Shown piece after piece: positions 35,506 to 47,196 of a stretch of 64,000 nt of DNA. The DNA lies in the NCBI GenBank assembly GCA_003586115.2, contig QVOM02000126.1:5353915-5417914 (forward strand), in the 5' to 3' direction. Origin of the DNA: Salvator merianae (lineage: Eukaryota; Chordata; Lepidosauria; Squamata; Teiidae). The stretch's first letter is position 1. The number at the start of each line of letters is the position of its first letter. Below the pieces are notes generated by a model, which was not told the DNA's origin, searched no databases, and saw nothing but the letters and a program-made list of their open reading frames with translations. Both the position numbers and the translations under genes were made by a program.

Positions 35506-35749
35506 AGGCTGAGCCAGTAGACAATAAAATACAGGCTTCAAAAAGTGTAGGAGAAAATATTTCGTTAGCTTCATTTAGGCTGCCAACAGCTAGGGAAGGG
35601 CACTGGGTAGAATAGTGTGTAAACCCAAAGCAGTAGAGGGCCTCCAACTCTCAGCTTGCATTAAAATTAATAAAATAAAATAAAAATAGGAGAGACCCTG
35701 GAGCAGGCTGGTCTTATACTGCATGTCACCCAGTAAAAAGAAAAAAATG

Positions 35750-35902
35750 GGCTAAAAGCAGCCTTGAAGTGGTAATGTCTACATGTAAGTGCCTTGATCC
35801 ACATTAAAGGCATTATCTGACCTTGAATGTGGGTTAGAAGTGGGATGAGAACTCTAGCATCTGCATGCTACCACCTTGAAGTCACTTTTGAGCTGCATTT
35901 TT
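35750..35902. mobile_element. Family G foldback MITE (copy 3)
   Basis: Left arm gggctaaaagcagccttg, middle ccacattaaaggcattatc, right arm ccaccttgaagtcacttttg. Lies 24 bp from a family F element. Confidence 0.7.
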
Positions 35903-35926
35903 CTTGTGTGTGGATGCAGGCATAGT

Positions 35927-36106
35927 GGCCTTTTCTGCACTTGGACTTACTCCAGTTTCTATCTCAGAATAGGGACCTGCCATCTGCATGCTAGTGCAGA
36001 CTATGGTAGACCCTGGGCAAGACCTTTCATAGTTTGCATTAGCATGTGCATAGCAGGTTCTTATTCTGGGATATAATCTACAATAAGGCCAAGTGCAGAA
36101 AGGGCC
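35927..36106. mobile_element. Family F foldback MITE (copy 1), 180 bp
   Basis: Ends ggccttttctgcacttgg and ccaagtgcagaaagggcc, flanked by AGT (35924-35926; 36107-36109). The arms continue as near-complements (tagggacctgccatctgcat / atagcaggttcttattctgg). Terminal repeats relate it to family H. Confidence 0.8.
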
Positions 36107-36109
36107 AGT

Positions 36110-37383
36110 GTCTCCTGAATTAAAGATGTAGTGGAAAGAGTCATTGTCTGCAACCCCATAATATGGGATTGCAGCACTATATAGGCTGGAGCCCTTCCTG
36201 CAGCCCTAGAGGCAGGACTTGTTATGTCTTTGCCCCACAGATATATTACCAACAATTGATATATAAATGCAGAATAAAAAACTAATGATGAAGTAACAAG
36301 ATCGGAGTCAGACATACATCTTAAGAAGAAGCTAGGGAGAAGAGGTCTGCAACTTAAGACATAAGTAACCTAGAAGCATTGTAATGTCAGTGCCAGCTGT
36401 GTCTCTCTAAAGAGGATGTTGTAGCACTGAGGAGCCACTACAGGAAAGTCCCTATCCTTCATAAAACAATGTAGCAGAGGGCCTCCACAGATTATTTTAA
36501 TCCTAAAGCAGGCTATCATGAGCAAGGCATTTTGCATAGGGCTTCCAAGAGGCTTGTCCTGGTGCTTAGCTTTTATGCTGTAACTTTTCTTGGAGACAGC
36601 GCCTTTTGTGGGCAAGCTGCTTGCGTGTTTGTTTGTGGTGTCAGCCTTCACAGGCTTTGTTAGAAATGAAACAAGTTGGGGCTGGGTTAGTGTTCGGACT
36701 GAATTACCTTTCATTTCCCCAGAGGCAGATTGGGGTTAGGATAACAGTGCACAGAATCTCACGTTACTGCTGTCTTCACTGTTTTGTGGGTTAGAGATAA
36801 AACAAGCCTTCTCAGTTTTCCAGGGCTGACAGTCAGTTTAACCTTTGCTTAATCTTCACTAGCAGCTCATCCTGCTTTTCCTCTCTCCTCTTGCACAGTT
36901 CTGGAACCTCACTGAAATTACTCTCAGACACCAGTCAGGTCAATGCACAATTTTGTACAAGTTGTGGTCCTTATTCTTGACCCAGGACCGGAGTTAGTAG
37001 TCTTTCTCACAGGGGAAATGAATTCCGGCAGCAAATTCCCATTAGATTAATGGCTCTTGCTCTTGTCATTGAGCAGTGTGTGTTTCCGTTTCCCCAGAGA
37101 AGGCCTGTATGTGGCAATTAATTTAGTTCCTTTGGTTTTGTGTTTTTCTTGTTCTTTTTTATCTGATTCCTTAGGGCCTTGATGTTTAATTCTGGTCTTT
37201 GTGTTTAAAAATGTGTCTCCGTGTGTGGGCGTCTGTATTTCAAAGAGGCAAAAGAAAGAGGAACAGAAACTTATCCTAATATCAGAAAGATTGCCAATTT
37301 CAAGACAGAACCAGTCACCAAAATTTCCGCTTCCTTGGCATCCATCCATTCCTTGGCATCCATACCTAGCATGGATGGCTAGG
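36110..37383. other. Unassigned sequence
   Basis: No gene or recognised repeat; likely unique intronic sequence. Confidence 0.4.
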
Positions 37384-38036
37384 TAGCACCTCCTGGTTGG
37401 AGAAACAAAGCAGGATGCCTCTAAAGGCCATCTACAGGGAGTAAGAAGCAGTGAAAGTTTTGCCTTCATCTTCTGCTTGAGGATGCCAGGAAGCAGTTGA
37501 ATCATTGAATCATAGAGTTGGAAGGGACCTCCAGGGTCATCGAGTCCAACCCCCTGCTCAATGCAGGATTCACTAAAGCATCCCAGACAGATATCTGTCC
37601 AGCCTTTCCTTGAAGATCTCCAGCGAAGGAGAGCTCACCACCTCCTGCGGTAACCTGTTCCAGTGACTGATTGCCCTTACGGTCAGGAAGTTTTTCCTAA
37701 TATCTAGCCTGTATCTACTCCCTTGAATTTTCATCCCATTGTTTCTAGTCCTTCCTTCTTGCGCAACTGAGAATAGGGCCAATCCTTCTGCACTGTGACA
37801 GCCCTTCAGATACTTGAAAACAGCTATCATGTCTCCTCTCAGTCTTCTCTTCTGCAGGGTGAACACTCCTAGGTCCTTTAACCGTTCCTCGTAGGACATG
37901 GTTTGCAGGCCACTCACCATTTTGGTCGCCCTTCTCTGAACTTGTTCCAGTTTGTTGGTGGGCCACTGTGGGAGACCGGATGCTGGAGTTGATGGGCTGT
38001 GGCCTGGTTCAGCAGGGCTCCTCTTATGTTCTTAAG
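37384..38036 (+). mobile_element. LINE-B 3' end, interrupted by a CR1
   Basis: The 3' UTR starts near tggatggctaggtagcacc, runs to gatgccaggaagcagttg (37499), and resumes at ggtgggccactgtgg (~37960) through to ctcttatgttctta (38036). Other LINE-B copies read straight across this junction, so the intervening CR1 is a later insertion. Confidence 0.88.
37503..37958 (-). mobile_element. Truncated CR1, nested in LINE-B
   Basis: The minus-strand frame (37573-37920) encodes the CR1 RT tail (MVSGLQTMSYEERLKDLG ... WNRLPQEVVSSPSLE), almost identical to the last ~115 residues of the intact CR1 ORF2. The 3' end is the usual CR1 tail. The very high similarity suggests it is a recent copy of the same family. 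Flanking ttg may be a short target duplication. Confidence 0.92.
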
Positions 38037-39436
38037 AAATAATTGTGTGTATAATAAGAGTAGGGATTAATTACCTAGAGCAGCGGTCCTGGCACAGAAT
38101 GCTGGAAGTTGTTCAGGAATATCTAGAGGACTACAGTGTGAGAGTCCCTGACCTGGAGAGGTAGGATGTGTTCAGGCAGAGTCTGGTCAGCCATCTGTTT
38201 GCTTTTATTTGGATCCTTACCTGGGGCAGTGGGTTGGATTCAAGGGCCTAAATGTCCCTACTCAGCTCAATTGTTCCTATGTTCTTTTGCTCTTAAATAT
38301 TTTAAATGTACCAAATTATCTTTGATCTAAACACTCATTAGCAAAATTTAAGCATCAAAACGAAACAAAAAGTCAAACAAAATAAAAAGGAACATGAAGG
38401 GACCACGACCCACAAGTTTCCACTTAATTTAAAGAATCAGGCTTTTAAACAGGGTTGACATTTCAGTGAAATTTCATTTTGTTTAAATGGTTGGAACAAA
38501 ATTAAATAAAAAGAGTCCTGAATCTTCTAGGACGGCTGTTGCATGTGAAATTAGACATGATTTTGATAGAGGAGGGAGAATGAGGAAGAGAGGATGAACA
38601 TCCTTATCTGTCCCAAAAACACCTCAGGAATCTGTGATCACATTCAGAATTATTCTGAATAGGATAATAAGAGGATAGGATTAGAGAAGAGTCAATATAG
38701 AAGTACTCTGGTATATATTGCTTTCTGTGATCTGTGTCCTTGGAGCTGGACTTTTGCCTTTTTATTTCATGCTCCCATGAAGTGAGAGGTGAAATGGTAT
38801 GTTCTCCTACTGAGGCTAGCCTTGATCCACATTGGGTAGATGGGAGCTTTTGTTCATGTCCTTAGTAGTACAAGATGTAATGGCATGCGAGAAGACCTTC
38901 TTGGTGGTGGCATCCAGGCTGTGGAATGCCCTTCCCTGAAAGATGTATCATACACCATCTCCTTACATCTTTCAGTGATTGGTATAGACATACCTCTTTA
39001 GCTACGCAATATTGCTTGTCTCCCTCTAGTGGACAGTTCTGTGGTTTTCTATATTGGTATATTATATTGGTACAACTATCCCTTGTATAACATTGGAAAC
39101 CTGTACAGTGCAGGTTCATGCTACACAAAGTACCATATTTCACATCATATAAGATTCACGGACATAGAAGACGCAACTATAATTTGCCAAGGAATATTTA
39201 AGAAAGATAAACTTATAAAAAGGAGAAATTGTTTTGGGAAAAGTGTGGCTCTGATAAGGCAAAAAATACAGTCATTCACCTTTTCCCCATCACACAAGCA
39301 CAAAACCACACTATGCAGGGACTGTGTCATGTCACATCAGGTCAATCAAATACAGTAGTGTTAATCACTTTAATCCATTTTATGTTTTTTTTTAAACTTC
39401 TGCAAGCAGTTCTCAGACTGTTAGGCCTTCTTTGCA
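38037..39436. other. Mostly unassigned; small L2 remnant
   Basis: At 38881-38945 the plus strand encodes a short L2 C-terminal piece (TFLVVASRLWNALP). Elsewhere I see no gene. Confidence 0.45.
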
Positions 39437-39532
39437 CTTGCGACAGAAGTGGCTTGCTATCGTCTGCTTCCAGGGAGAGGCTGGGGATCGAACCAGGCTG
39501 CTTGCATTACCACTGAGCTACAGCCCCTCCCA
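39437..39532 (-). mobile_element. tRNA-derived SINE fragment
   Basis: Reversed B box (ggggatcgaacc) and A-box-like segment (accactgagctacagccc), same family as 29040-29395. Body truncated. Confidence 0.7.
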
Positions 39533-39766
39533 TGCTTTGGGTGCAGAGGGATAAAAGCATACTTCCCTACCGGCAGGTCTGCTCACGCACAGGATATTTT
39601 TCAAAACCTGAAACTCAATCAAGGTTTCAATTACATAAGCTTTCCCAAGTGAGTAAAAGGATGGACAAGCACCCCAAGTGTGGTAGAGAGGCTGAGCTAT
39701 CAGCTGAGAGGAGGGCCTGGAAGGAGGCGAGCTCTCAGGATAAGCCACTGCTTCAAAGGGGACCTT

Positions 39767-40344
39767 GGGCCTTTTCGCTCTGAGCTCCGTAGTCTGTTCC
39801 CAGTAGTTGGCTTCGGACCGGAGGGGTTGGAGAACGCTGGCTGCCCTTCACACTCCCGGCCAGAGGAACGGACCCGAAGCTGACCAGCAGAGGGAACAGT
39901 GCGAATGGCAGCCGTTCGTTCGGTACCCACTTCGCACCCACTTCGCACCTTCGTACCCACTTCGAACCCAGAGGGCTGGTTACGAAGCCGGCTTCGTAAC
40001 GGCAGCTCGGCTGCCAAGCCCAAAGGGCTATCCCGGGTACGAAGCATCGTACCAGGGTACGAAAACTGCGCACCCCGGGTACGAAGCAGCGGACCACGCA
40101 TGCGTAGCCGTGCCAGCCACGCCCGACGCCGTTGCAAACAGTGCGAAAGCACCGTGCCCGATCTTCGCTCCATTGCGCAGGTCAGGATAAAGACAAGCTT
40201 TTACTTGTCTTGCCTTATCCAACATCAGGTTCAAATCGGGTACGAAGTGGTTCGGATCGGGTGAGGCTCGTGCCCGTGGCAGTGCAAACGCTCCGTTCTA
40301 GCGAGCGGACTGGAACGGTCCACCGCTACAGTGCGAACAGGCCC
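39767..40344. mobile_element. Family K DNA element (copy 2), 578 bp
   Basis: Ends gggccttttcgct and gcgaacaggccc, with CTT on both sides (39764-39766; 40345-40347). Exactly as long as the copy at 13040-13617 and collinear with it. GC-rich, with repeated gggtacgaa words. An open frame of 127 codons lies at 39807-40190, at the same offset as in the other copy, without a recognisable domain. Confidence 0.82.
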
Positions 40345-40407
40345 CTTATTACCTGTGGCTGTCTGCATAGCTGCAACTGGACATCCATCTGCACTGTGGG
40401 GGGAAAT

Positions 40408-40593
40408 GCATAGGGAAGGGACAGGCTGGATACCTCTAAAGGCCATTGGCAGGGAGTCAAAAGCAGGTGAAAGTTTTGCTTGTGTCTTCCGCTTGAAGAA
40501 GGTATTGGTAGGCCACTGCGTGAGACAGGATGCTGGACTAGATGGGCCGTGCCCTGATCCAGCCGGGCTCCTCTTATGTTCTTATGTTCTAAG
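40408..40593 (+). mobile_element. LINE-B 3' UTR fragment
   Basis: Ends ctcttatgttcttatgttct, with two copies of the terminal ttatgttct unit. Follows the family order (gtgagacaggatgctggac, cctgatccagccgggctcc). Confidence 0.88.
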
Positions 40594-40854
40594 GGGACAA
40601 GACATGAGTCTATGAACTGCTGTAGTAGTGGACCATATCAAGGTGGCATGTGGTACCACATGAGGATCTTCCCCCAGGCCATCATGAATGCTGGGCAATA
40701 TGAAAGTCTCTTAACAGATTGTGTTCAGGGGTTGCAAGACCAAAAACAAATCATCTAAAATGTGGTTTCCTGGATGAAACATCTTTCCATGAGTATGGAA
40801 AGGAACAAGCGACCTCCCATTTCTTGGAATGTGGTTTATGCCTAGCAATGTGCA

Positions 40855-41340
40855 ATATTTGTTTGTCTGTTTGCATTTTTATCTTGCCCTATACCTGAAG
40901 GCTTCAGGGTAAATTGCAACAATAAAACACAGAATGTAAAAAGCACACACTAAACACATTAACAGTGTCTGACAGTGGGGAGGGAAAACTGTTTCCTTAG
41001 CCAAAGGCAAGGGTAAATAGGTACACCTTGACTGCTCACCTAAAGATAAAAAGTGAAGAAGCCTGATGTACCTCAAGGGGGAGAGTGTTCCACAGTCTGG
41101 GGGCCACCACTGAAAAGGTCCTATCCCAGGTGCCCACTCTTCTAGATACTGAAGTGATGGTATAGCCAGGAGAGCCTCCTCTGCAGATCTTAAGGCACAG
41201 GCAGCTCAAAATAAGACATTCCTTTATGTATTTGGGGCTCAAGCCATTTAGGGCTTTATAGGTTAAGGTTAACACCTTAAATTGGGTTCAATAGTGAACT
41301 GGCAGCCAGTGCAGCTCTTTTAAGACCAGCATGACACAGA
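40855..41340 (-). pseudogene. L2 LINE 3' end
   Basis: Minus-strand frame 41036-41275 reads MLTLTYKALNGLSPKYIKEC and VVAPRLWNTLPLEVHQA, the L2 polyprotein C-terminus. The 3' UTR runs to the LINE tail near 40860. It lacks all catalytic motifs. Confidence 0.85.
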
Positions 41341-41946
41341 GGGACTGGTACATGCAACATCAAATGGATGTGGCCAGATGTTGGTCAAAAACAATTTAAT
41401 TTTAATTCTTTGTACTCTAATTAATGTGTATGCCTTTTAATTGTATTGTGATGCTTCTGACATGAATGAATGAATAAATAAATAACAATATAAAGTCATA
41501 TTAGAGAAAACATCACCAGGAAAATGAAATCACACCTGTAACCCCTTTGTGTAGTAGACATCCCCTCTGCGTACACCACTGGTACGTATTTCTGTGCCCT
41601 CTGCCCATGATCTGGTTTAGGGGTCCCGTTGCAAAATCCTGCCCCTTGAAATCGGATTTATCTCTTAAAATTTTAAAATACTCAGTGAGGAGCATGGCAG
41701 ATAGTAACATCTCTAATGCAACTAAGGGGTGGAGTCATGCTTTGCTTGCACAGATCCCAGCAATGTCTGTAGGAGCAAACATACATAATTCCTCACTGTC
41801 CTTCCTCTCTCCATTTGGAAACCTTTGTGTTTTTTCTTTTTTAAACAAACAATGTTTAGGTGTTTCCCCTACCTCTTTTTGATAGCAGTCGAGAAAAGGG
41901 GATATTTTCTTTCTAATTTTGTCCTCTCAACAACCCTGTGAAACAA

Positions 41947-42454
41947 GGGGTATTTTTGCACTTACGAGAGTATAACGTACTAATTATCAGGGTTCAGGCT
42001 GGCCAGGATCAGGTACGGCGATGAGTATTCACACTTGTCAGCAATGGGACAGTTTGTGAGCTGACCAGCAGGGGGAGCAGTGCGAATGGGAATGCACTAG
42101 TTAGGGAGCTGTTTCCGAACCCAGGGAACTGTTTTGGAAGTTGTGTTTGAAACGGCAGCCAGGGTCTGAAGCCCAAAGTGCAAACTAGGTTGCGAACCAC
42201 TGGACGGTGCTTGCACGGCCCCGCCCCACCACCATTTCGAACCCAGAAGTGGTGCGAATGCACCTTCCCTGATCTGCACCTGATCGCGCGAGTCAGCTTC
42301 CAGACTGCAATTTAGTTCACCAGTGCTACTCAGCTTCAGGTGAGCATCAGGTGGGCTTGGGTGAGCTTCAAGGCAGCTCACTCCGTTTGCAGGTGCGAAT
42401 GCACCTTACTAGCGAGTGATCAGGAACACTTCTCTTGCATTGTGCAAACAGGGG
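41947..42454. mobile_element. Family J DNA element (copy 2)
   Basis: Left end ggggtatttttgcactta; right end gtgcaaacagggg. The interior is collinear with 12716-13766 without the K insertion: tcagcaatgggacagtttg, aggtgagcatcaggtgggc, actagcgagtgatcaggaac. Non-coding. Confidence 0.75.
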
Positions 42455-42554
42455 CAGGGCTGCCTCCAGACAGCAAGAGGCATTGCAAGGTCTAAAGAAG
42501 ATCCCACAGGTGCCTCTTGCCACCTCCTGGCAAAAGTAGGAAACAGTTGTGGGC
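42455..42554. repeat. Element M fragment
   Basis: Short repeat with the words cagacagcaagaggcattgc, tctaaagaagatcccacag and tgcctcttgccacctcctgg. Seen again at 46552-46645 and 51675-51775, and split around the full-length CR1. Confidence 0.65.
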
Positions 42555-42557
42555 TTA

Positions 42558-43096
42558 GGGCCTGTTCACACGTAGCGCGTGGTGCATTTCAGGACGCTAG
42601 TTAGAATGCAGGACTCACACTTGCAAACAGCCCCAGCTGACCCAAAATCTACCAAAGCCCACCTGATGCTTACCTGAATCCAACCTGCTGTGGTCAACTA
42701 AATTGTAGTCTCCAACCCGACCTGTGCAATCAGATGAGGATCAGGGAAGGTGCGTTCGCACCATTTCCGGGTTCAAAATGGTGGCAGGGCGGGGCCAGCA
42801 GGGCCGCACAGGTGCAGTCTGCTGGTTCATACCCCAGTTCGAACCTTGGAGTCCAGACTCTGGTGGCTTTTTCAGTCACAGGTTCGAACACAGACTCTCT
42901 GGATTCAAACACAGACCCTCTGGGTTCAAACACAGCTACCGAACTAGTACGCTTCCATCCACACTGTGTCCAGCGCTGGGTGGCTTGCAGAGTGTTCCAT
43001 CACTGACAGGTGCAAAGACCCCTCTCCGTACCCGAACCCGACCGACCCGAACTGCGCTAGTTAGACCGTTATACTGTCGTAAGTGCGAACAAGCCT
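42558..43096. mobile_element. Family J DNA element (copy 3), complete
   Basis: Inverted relative to the other J copies. Ends gggcctgttcacac and gtgcgaacaagcct, flanked by TTA (42555-42557; 43097-43099). It preserves the uninterrupted sequence corresponding to the 13039/13618 junction. 539 bp, no transposase. Confidence 0.82.
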
Positions 43097-43099
43097 TTA

Positions 43100-44206
43100 G
43101 TTCCTCTTACCTGGAAGTCTGCAGGGAGCTGCTGGAATGAAGACAAACTGCATAACCAGAAAACCAACAAAGCCCCTCCCTTCTTTTGTTATTTTTCGTG
43201 TGTTCGGCTGGCTTCCGCTTATGAGATTTGACTTTATTTTTGAAGATTCCGGCAGACATCCAGGTTAGGAGAACAGTTATGGGAAACCTGGTATCATTGC
43301 TGGATTCCCATAATACTGATATATCACGTTATCCATAAACTAACCCGGGACTATACTGGTCCAGCCACGATTGCGTCTGGCATGCTCAGTATAAACCCAG
43401 GAGAATCGTGGATTTTATCCCATGTCTGGAGGCACCCCAGGTTAGGCTGAGAGGTGGCAGAAACAGGCTCAAGGTTACCCCTTGTGACCGGGCGAGGATT
43501 TGAACCTGATCTTCCAGGTCCTAGTTCAGTGTTCTAACCTTTGTACTGCTCAGTTTTGTTGTCATTTTGTGTTTCAATTGCTGTTTCACCTGCTCACTCT
43601 ACACAACTTCCTTTACTTTCTTTCTTTTCCTTTAAAGAAAGTTTTTTTTTTTTTTTTCCATATTTGAATATAAATTTGCTTTTGTTTCATTTCTGTCAGC
43701 TCTGGCCCTGCTGAGTGCATTATTGTGTTTTGTAAAGCGCCCTGAGCATCAGCTGGCAGTAGGAGGGGGGTGACATATAATTAAAAATTTTATTTCCACT
43801 TCCCTGCAGCTTGCATTAGGGAATCTTATAGCCAAATGAAAGCCAGAGTAGCTCTTAAATGAAGAACCGTGTCCTCTGAATTTGGGTCACAGCGAGGAGA
43901 TAAAAGCCTCAGACTATTTCATCACCACCGCCTCTTTGCCATTTCAGTGAGAGTCTAATAAACATGTACAGCCTCTAAATTATTGTCAGCAGCTGCATAA
44001 ACTCCAGGCCAGCACCCATGTCCTTATTACATCTGAAAGGTTTCTGTGTGCATGTGGGTTTTTTAATGTAGACAAGGGGATCTTTGATCTTTGAGCTGAT
44101 TTTCAAGATTAGCTTTCAGTGTGTCAAGCACAATGCTATCAAAATCCTGCTTGTCTGCAGTGGGAAGCCTGCTATATACTGCAGCGTTATTGAACAACTG
44201 ACTCTA
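43100..44206. other. Unassigned with element N and SINE remnants
   Basis: 43236-43440 is a diverged element (ggcagacatccaggttagg ... catgtctggaggcacc) also seen at ~51770-51880 and ~62820-62990. A tRNA-SINE head is listed separately. A SINE/LINE 3' end (gttttgtaaagcgccctgag) lies at ~43725-43790. Confidence 0.45.
43436..43552 (-). mobile_element. tRNA-derived SINE head
   Basis: Reversed B box (gaggatttgaacctgatctt) and A-box region (gttctaacctttgtactgc), with the block aggctcaaggttaccccttg. Family as at ~28100. Confidence 0.65.
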
Positions 44207-44210
44207 TAAG

Positions 44211-44565
44211 AATATAAGAGGAACCCTGCTGGATCAGGCCACGGCCCATCTAAGTCCAGCATCTTGTCTCACACAGTGACTCACAAGTTGCTTCTGGGCA
44301 TTCTCAAGAAGGAGTCAAAGGCAAAACCAAACCTTCACCTGCACTTGACTCCCTGCAAATGGCTTTTTGAGGCATCCTGCCTGTCTCTCCACCCTGGAGG
44401 CGGTACCTAGGCCTCCATTCTAGTAGCCACTGATACACCTGTCCTCCATGAATTGGTCTAACCCTTTCTTAAAGCTATCTAGACTGGTTGGTGTCACCAC
44501 CTCTTCTCATAGTAAATTCCATAGATCAATGACTTTCAGAGTGAAAAAACACATCCCCTTAATTA
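44211..44565 (-). mobile_element. LINE-B 3' fragment with RT tail remnant
   Basis: Complement of the family tail (aatataagaggaaccctgct), the 3' UTR, then the degraded end of the RT frame (gtcaccacctcttctcatag, attccatagatcaatgactt). Non-functional. Confidence 0.86.
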
Positions 44566-44687
44566 TACCAACTTGGGCCAGTCCACAGGGCAATGCCTAC
44601 ATTTTCTGTACTTTGGTTCCTTTGCCCCAGTATTGTCATCGTGAATTATTTGTGGCTTCCTGAGGCAAGTTTGGTTCCTTCTCAGAC

Positions 44688-45228
44688 CAGCTCCAGACAC
44701 TAGCCGAATACAATGCTAACAGGTGACACTCCAGAGAAAAGCCCCTCCAGAATCATTGACTGTTGACTAGACAGCATGGGGGACCATACTGTCTGTGCGT
44801 TTTTTGGTGACATGCAGATCCAAGTATTTTGCTGGTACAAAATACCTAAAAGTACACAATGGTGGCCACTTCACATGCGCAGCCATCTTTTTGGCCCCAC
44901 ACACGTGCAGTAAGTGAACACATCTGGGTATTTTGCCATTGCAAAATACCCAGATGTGCATGACATCACCACTGTGCATGCACGGGTGTCTTTTCCGACC
45001 CCCCCACATGTGCAGTGGCCAGAGTGATCACGGTGGCTCTGACTACAAGGTAAGTGATGGCGCTATTTCGGGAAAACCTGCCATCAGAGTCGGTTTTTCC
45101 CAAAATAGGGTATCACACGTTTTAGGGGGTATGTAGTATAGCTATGGCAGGGTTGGCACAGATACATGTAGCAATCCCACCATAGTGGTGCCATAATGGT
45201 GCTAAATCCCCTTCATCTGGACAGGGCC
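44688..45228. mobile_element. Family Q DNA element (copy 1)
   Basis: Left end accagctccagacactagcc; right end catctggacagggcc. Collinear with 53996-54456 over caacaggtgacactcc, acttcacatgcgcagcc, gggtatcacacgttttaggg and gtagcaatcccaccatagtg. No coding capacity. Confidence 0.72.
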
Positions 45229-46036
45229 AAAGTCTTCTGTTGAAAGAAAGATGGTGGCGTTGAGCTTGGAACCATCATGCAAGTCATGCGCCTGCGCGGA
45301 GTATTACAATATTGTCGCCCCTCCATTTAAAGCAGACCATCTCGCCCTGGTTGTTTCCAGCGTGTCCCCAGTCCTCATCTCCAGAGTCTCAGGACCTGTC
45401 CTTGAAAGCTTAAAATAAGACTAGTGTGATCAATTAGGGGATTAACCATATCATCAAGGACACTAAGATACTGCTAATATCATTATGTTATCTTCAAACC
45501 CCATCAAGGTCACTTGGAACTGGTCTTTCTAGAGCACATAGGTCTGAAGGGAGGAGAAAAAAATATTCATTGCACCTTCTAAGCAGAGATTGCAAAACAA
45601 GATTTTAATCCTGCTAAAAGTACATATTCTGTACAATTTGAGCTAAAAAAGCCTCCATCGCCGTGGTCCAAATAAACATTCATTCGACTGTGCAGGGCTG
45701 TTCTGCTTATCATTTAGACCTTGGACTAATTGCAGCTGTCCTGTCTTGCTGCTTTGGAAACTTCAGCCACTGGGTTTCTAATACATTCTGCTTGAGAAGC
45801 AGAGAGATGATCATAATAAGCATCAATATACGTCGGCACACCTCCCTTTAACTAGATATTCTTGAACTTCAACAAGATTTCGAAGGCTGCTCTAAACTAT
45901 ACTCTGCTTTCTCTGTCGGGCTGTACAGCTAGAAAATGCATCATAATCGCTGTTCATTTGTGTGGGGCTTCCCATCATCCTAACTGGCTTCTGTAGAGAA
46001 ATAATGGGATGCAAAGAATGCCAGCTGAAATTGTTG
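45229..46036. other. Unassigned sequence
   Basis: No gene or repeat recognised; could include unique intronic sequence of KCNH5. Confidence 0.4.
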
Positions 46037-46038
46037 GT

Positions 46039-46237
46039 ATTGTTGGGTACCACTGAGTCATGACCAACTCCTGGCTGACTGCATGGGCACCTCCATGGAC
46101 ACCCCTATGCAGTTCTCTTGGCAGAGACACAGAAGTGGTTTGCCATTGCCTACTTCTGGGGAGAGGCTGGGGATCAAACCAGCAACCCTCTGCTTTCCAG
46201 GCAGTTTGATGTACCACCAAGCAACAGCCACTCCGGG
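46039..46237 (-). mobile_element. tRNA-derived SINE
   Basis: Same family as 29040-29395: body gagtcatgaccaactcctgg, ttgccattgcctacttctgg, then reversed B box (ggggatcaaaccag) and A box (gtaccaccaagcaacagcc). Confidence 0.78.
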
Positions 46238-46380
46238 CCAGCTGAAATGCATATGCTTAAATAGCTACATAATACTCGTGGGATTCCTAATATAATCCTG
46301 GGTTAGCTGATTGAAAATCTGATACATAATAATTACAGAAAATCCGACAATGACACCAGGGTTTCCATAATAGCAGTTGC

Positions 46381-46539
46381 TTACCTCTGTCTGCCAGCTC
46401 TTCACGTTATTGTTGCTGTTACAAAATACCTGGATGCTAACAAGCACAGAACAAAAACAAAGGGAACAGGGCAGGCACTTTAGCATCCAGGTATTTTTGA
46501 ACAGCCATGATAATGCAAAGATCTGGCAGACGAGGTAAC
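46381..46539. mobile_element. Foldback element with ~62-bp arms
   Basis: Left arm 46381-46442 (ttacctctgtctgccag ... aaaatacctggatgctaa) and right arm 46478-46539 (ttagcatccaggtattttt ... ctggcagacgaggtaac) are long, nearly matching inverted repeats around a ~35-bp loop. Likely a MITE. Confidence 0.8.
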
Positions 46540-46674
46540 AGCTTGAGATTGGCCCTGGATCGCCTCCTGCCATCTGGCAGTGAGAAGCAATTGCAGAATC
46601 TAAAGAAGATCCCACAGTTTCATCTTGCTGTCTGGAGGTACCCTTTGTGTCATTATTTTCACTAAGGCCACTAT

Positions 46675-47097
46675 GGGCCTTTCTGCACTTAGCTTAGATC
46701 TGAATCAGTGCACGCTGTAGTCCTCTTCTGGGCCTCTTTTGTCTGCATGCTGGTAAGAATTCGAGAGGCCCCAACTCCTCTGGTATGCTCCGCCTGCACA
46801 AGATGGAGCATATTCCAGATCGGAAGGCCCGGTAGAGCTCAATAGCAAGCATACTAGGGCCGTGGGGCATATTAGGGCCATGGAGGATCCATTTTGGTGG
46901 CACACCTTGGTGTGCCACCGAAATAGGTCCCACAGGAGCTCCAAGGCAAGAACTTAAATTTCTGGCCATCGGGGCCAGCCTCAAAGCTCATGAGAGCTTC
47001 GAGGCCGGTGCGGGAACCGGTCCAGAACAGACTGGGACCAGTCCCTTCCTGATTCAGATTTGCAGATCTAGACATACACAGGTAAGTGCAGAAAGGC
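46675..47097. mobile_element. Family H MITE (copy 9)
   Basis: Left end gggcctttctgcacttagc, right end gtaagtgcagaaaggc. The interior is in the family's reverse order (ggatccattttggtggcac, gtgccaccgaaataggtccc, caaagctcatgagagcttc). Non-coding. Confidence 0.78.
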
Positions 47098-47196
47098 TGC
47101 ATATTTGCTTACTCTCTGGATGTATTTGCAGTACTGTGGGAGGATATGATAGCTGCCTTCAGATATTTGCAATTGTAAAGAGATCAGACTTATTAA

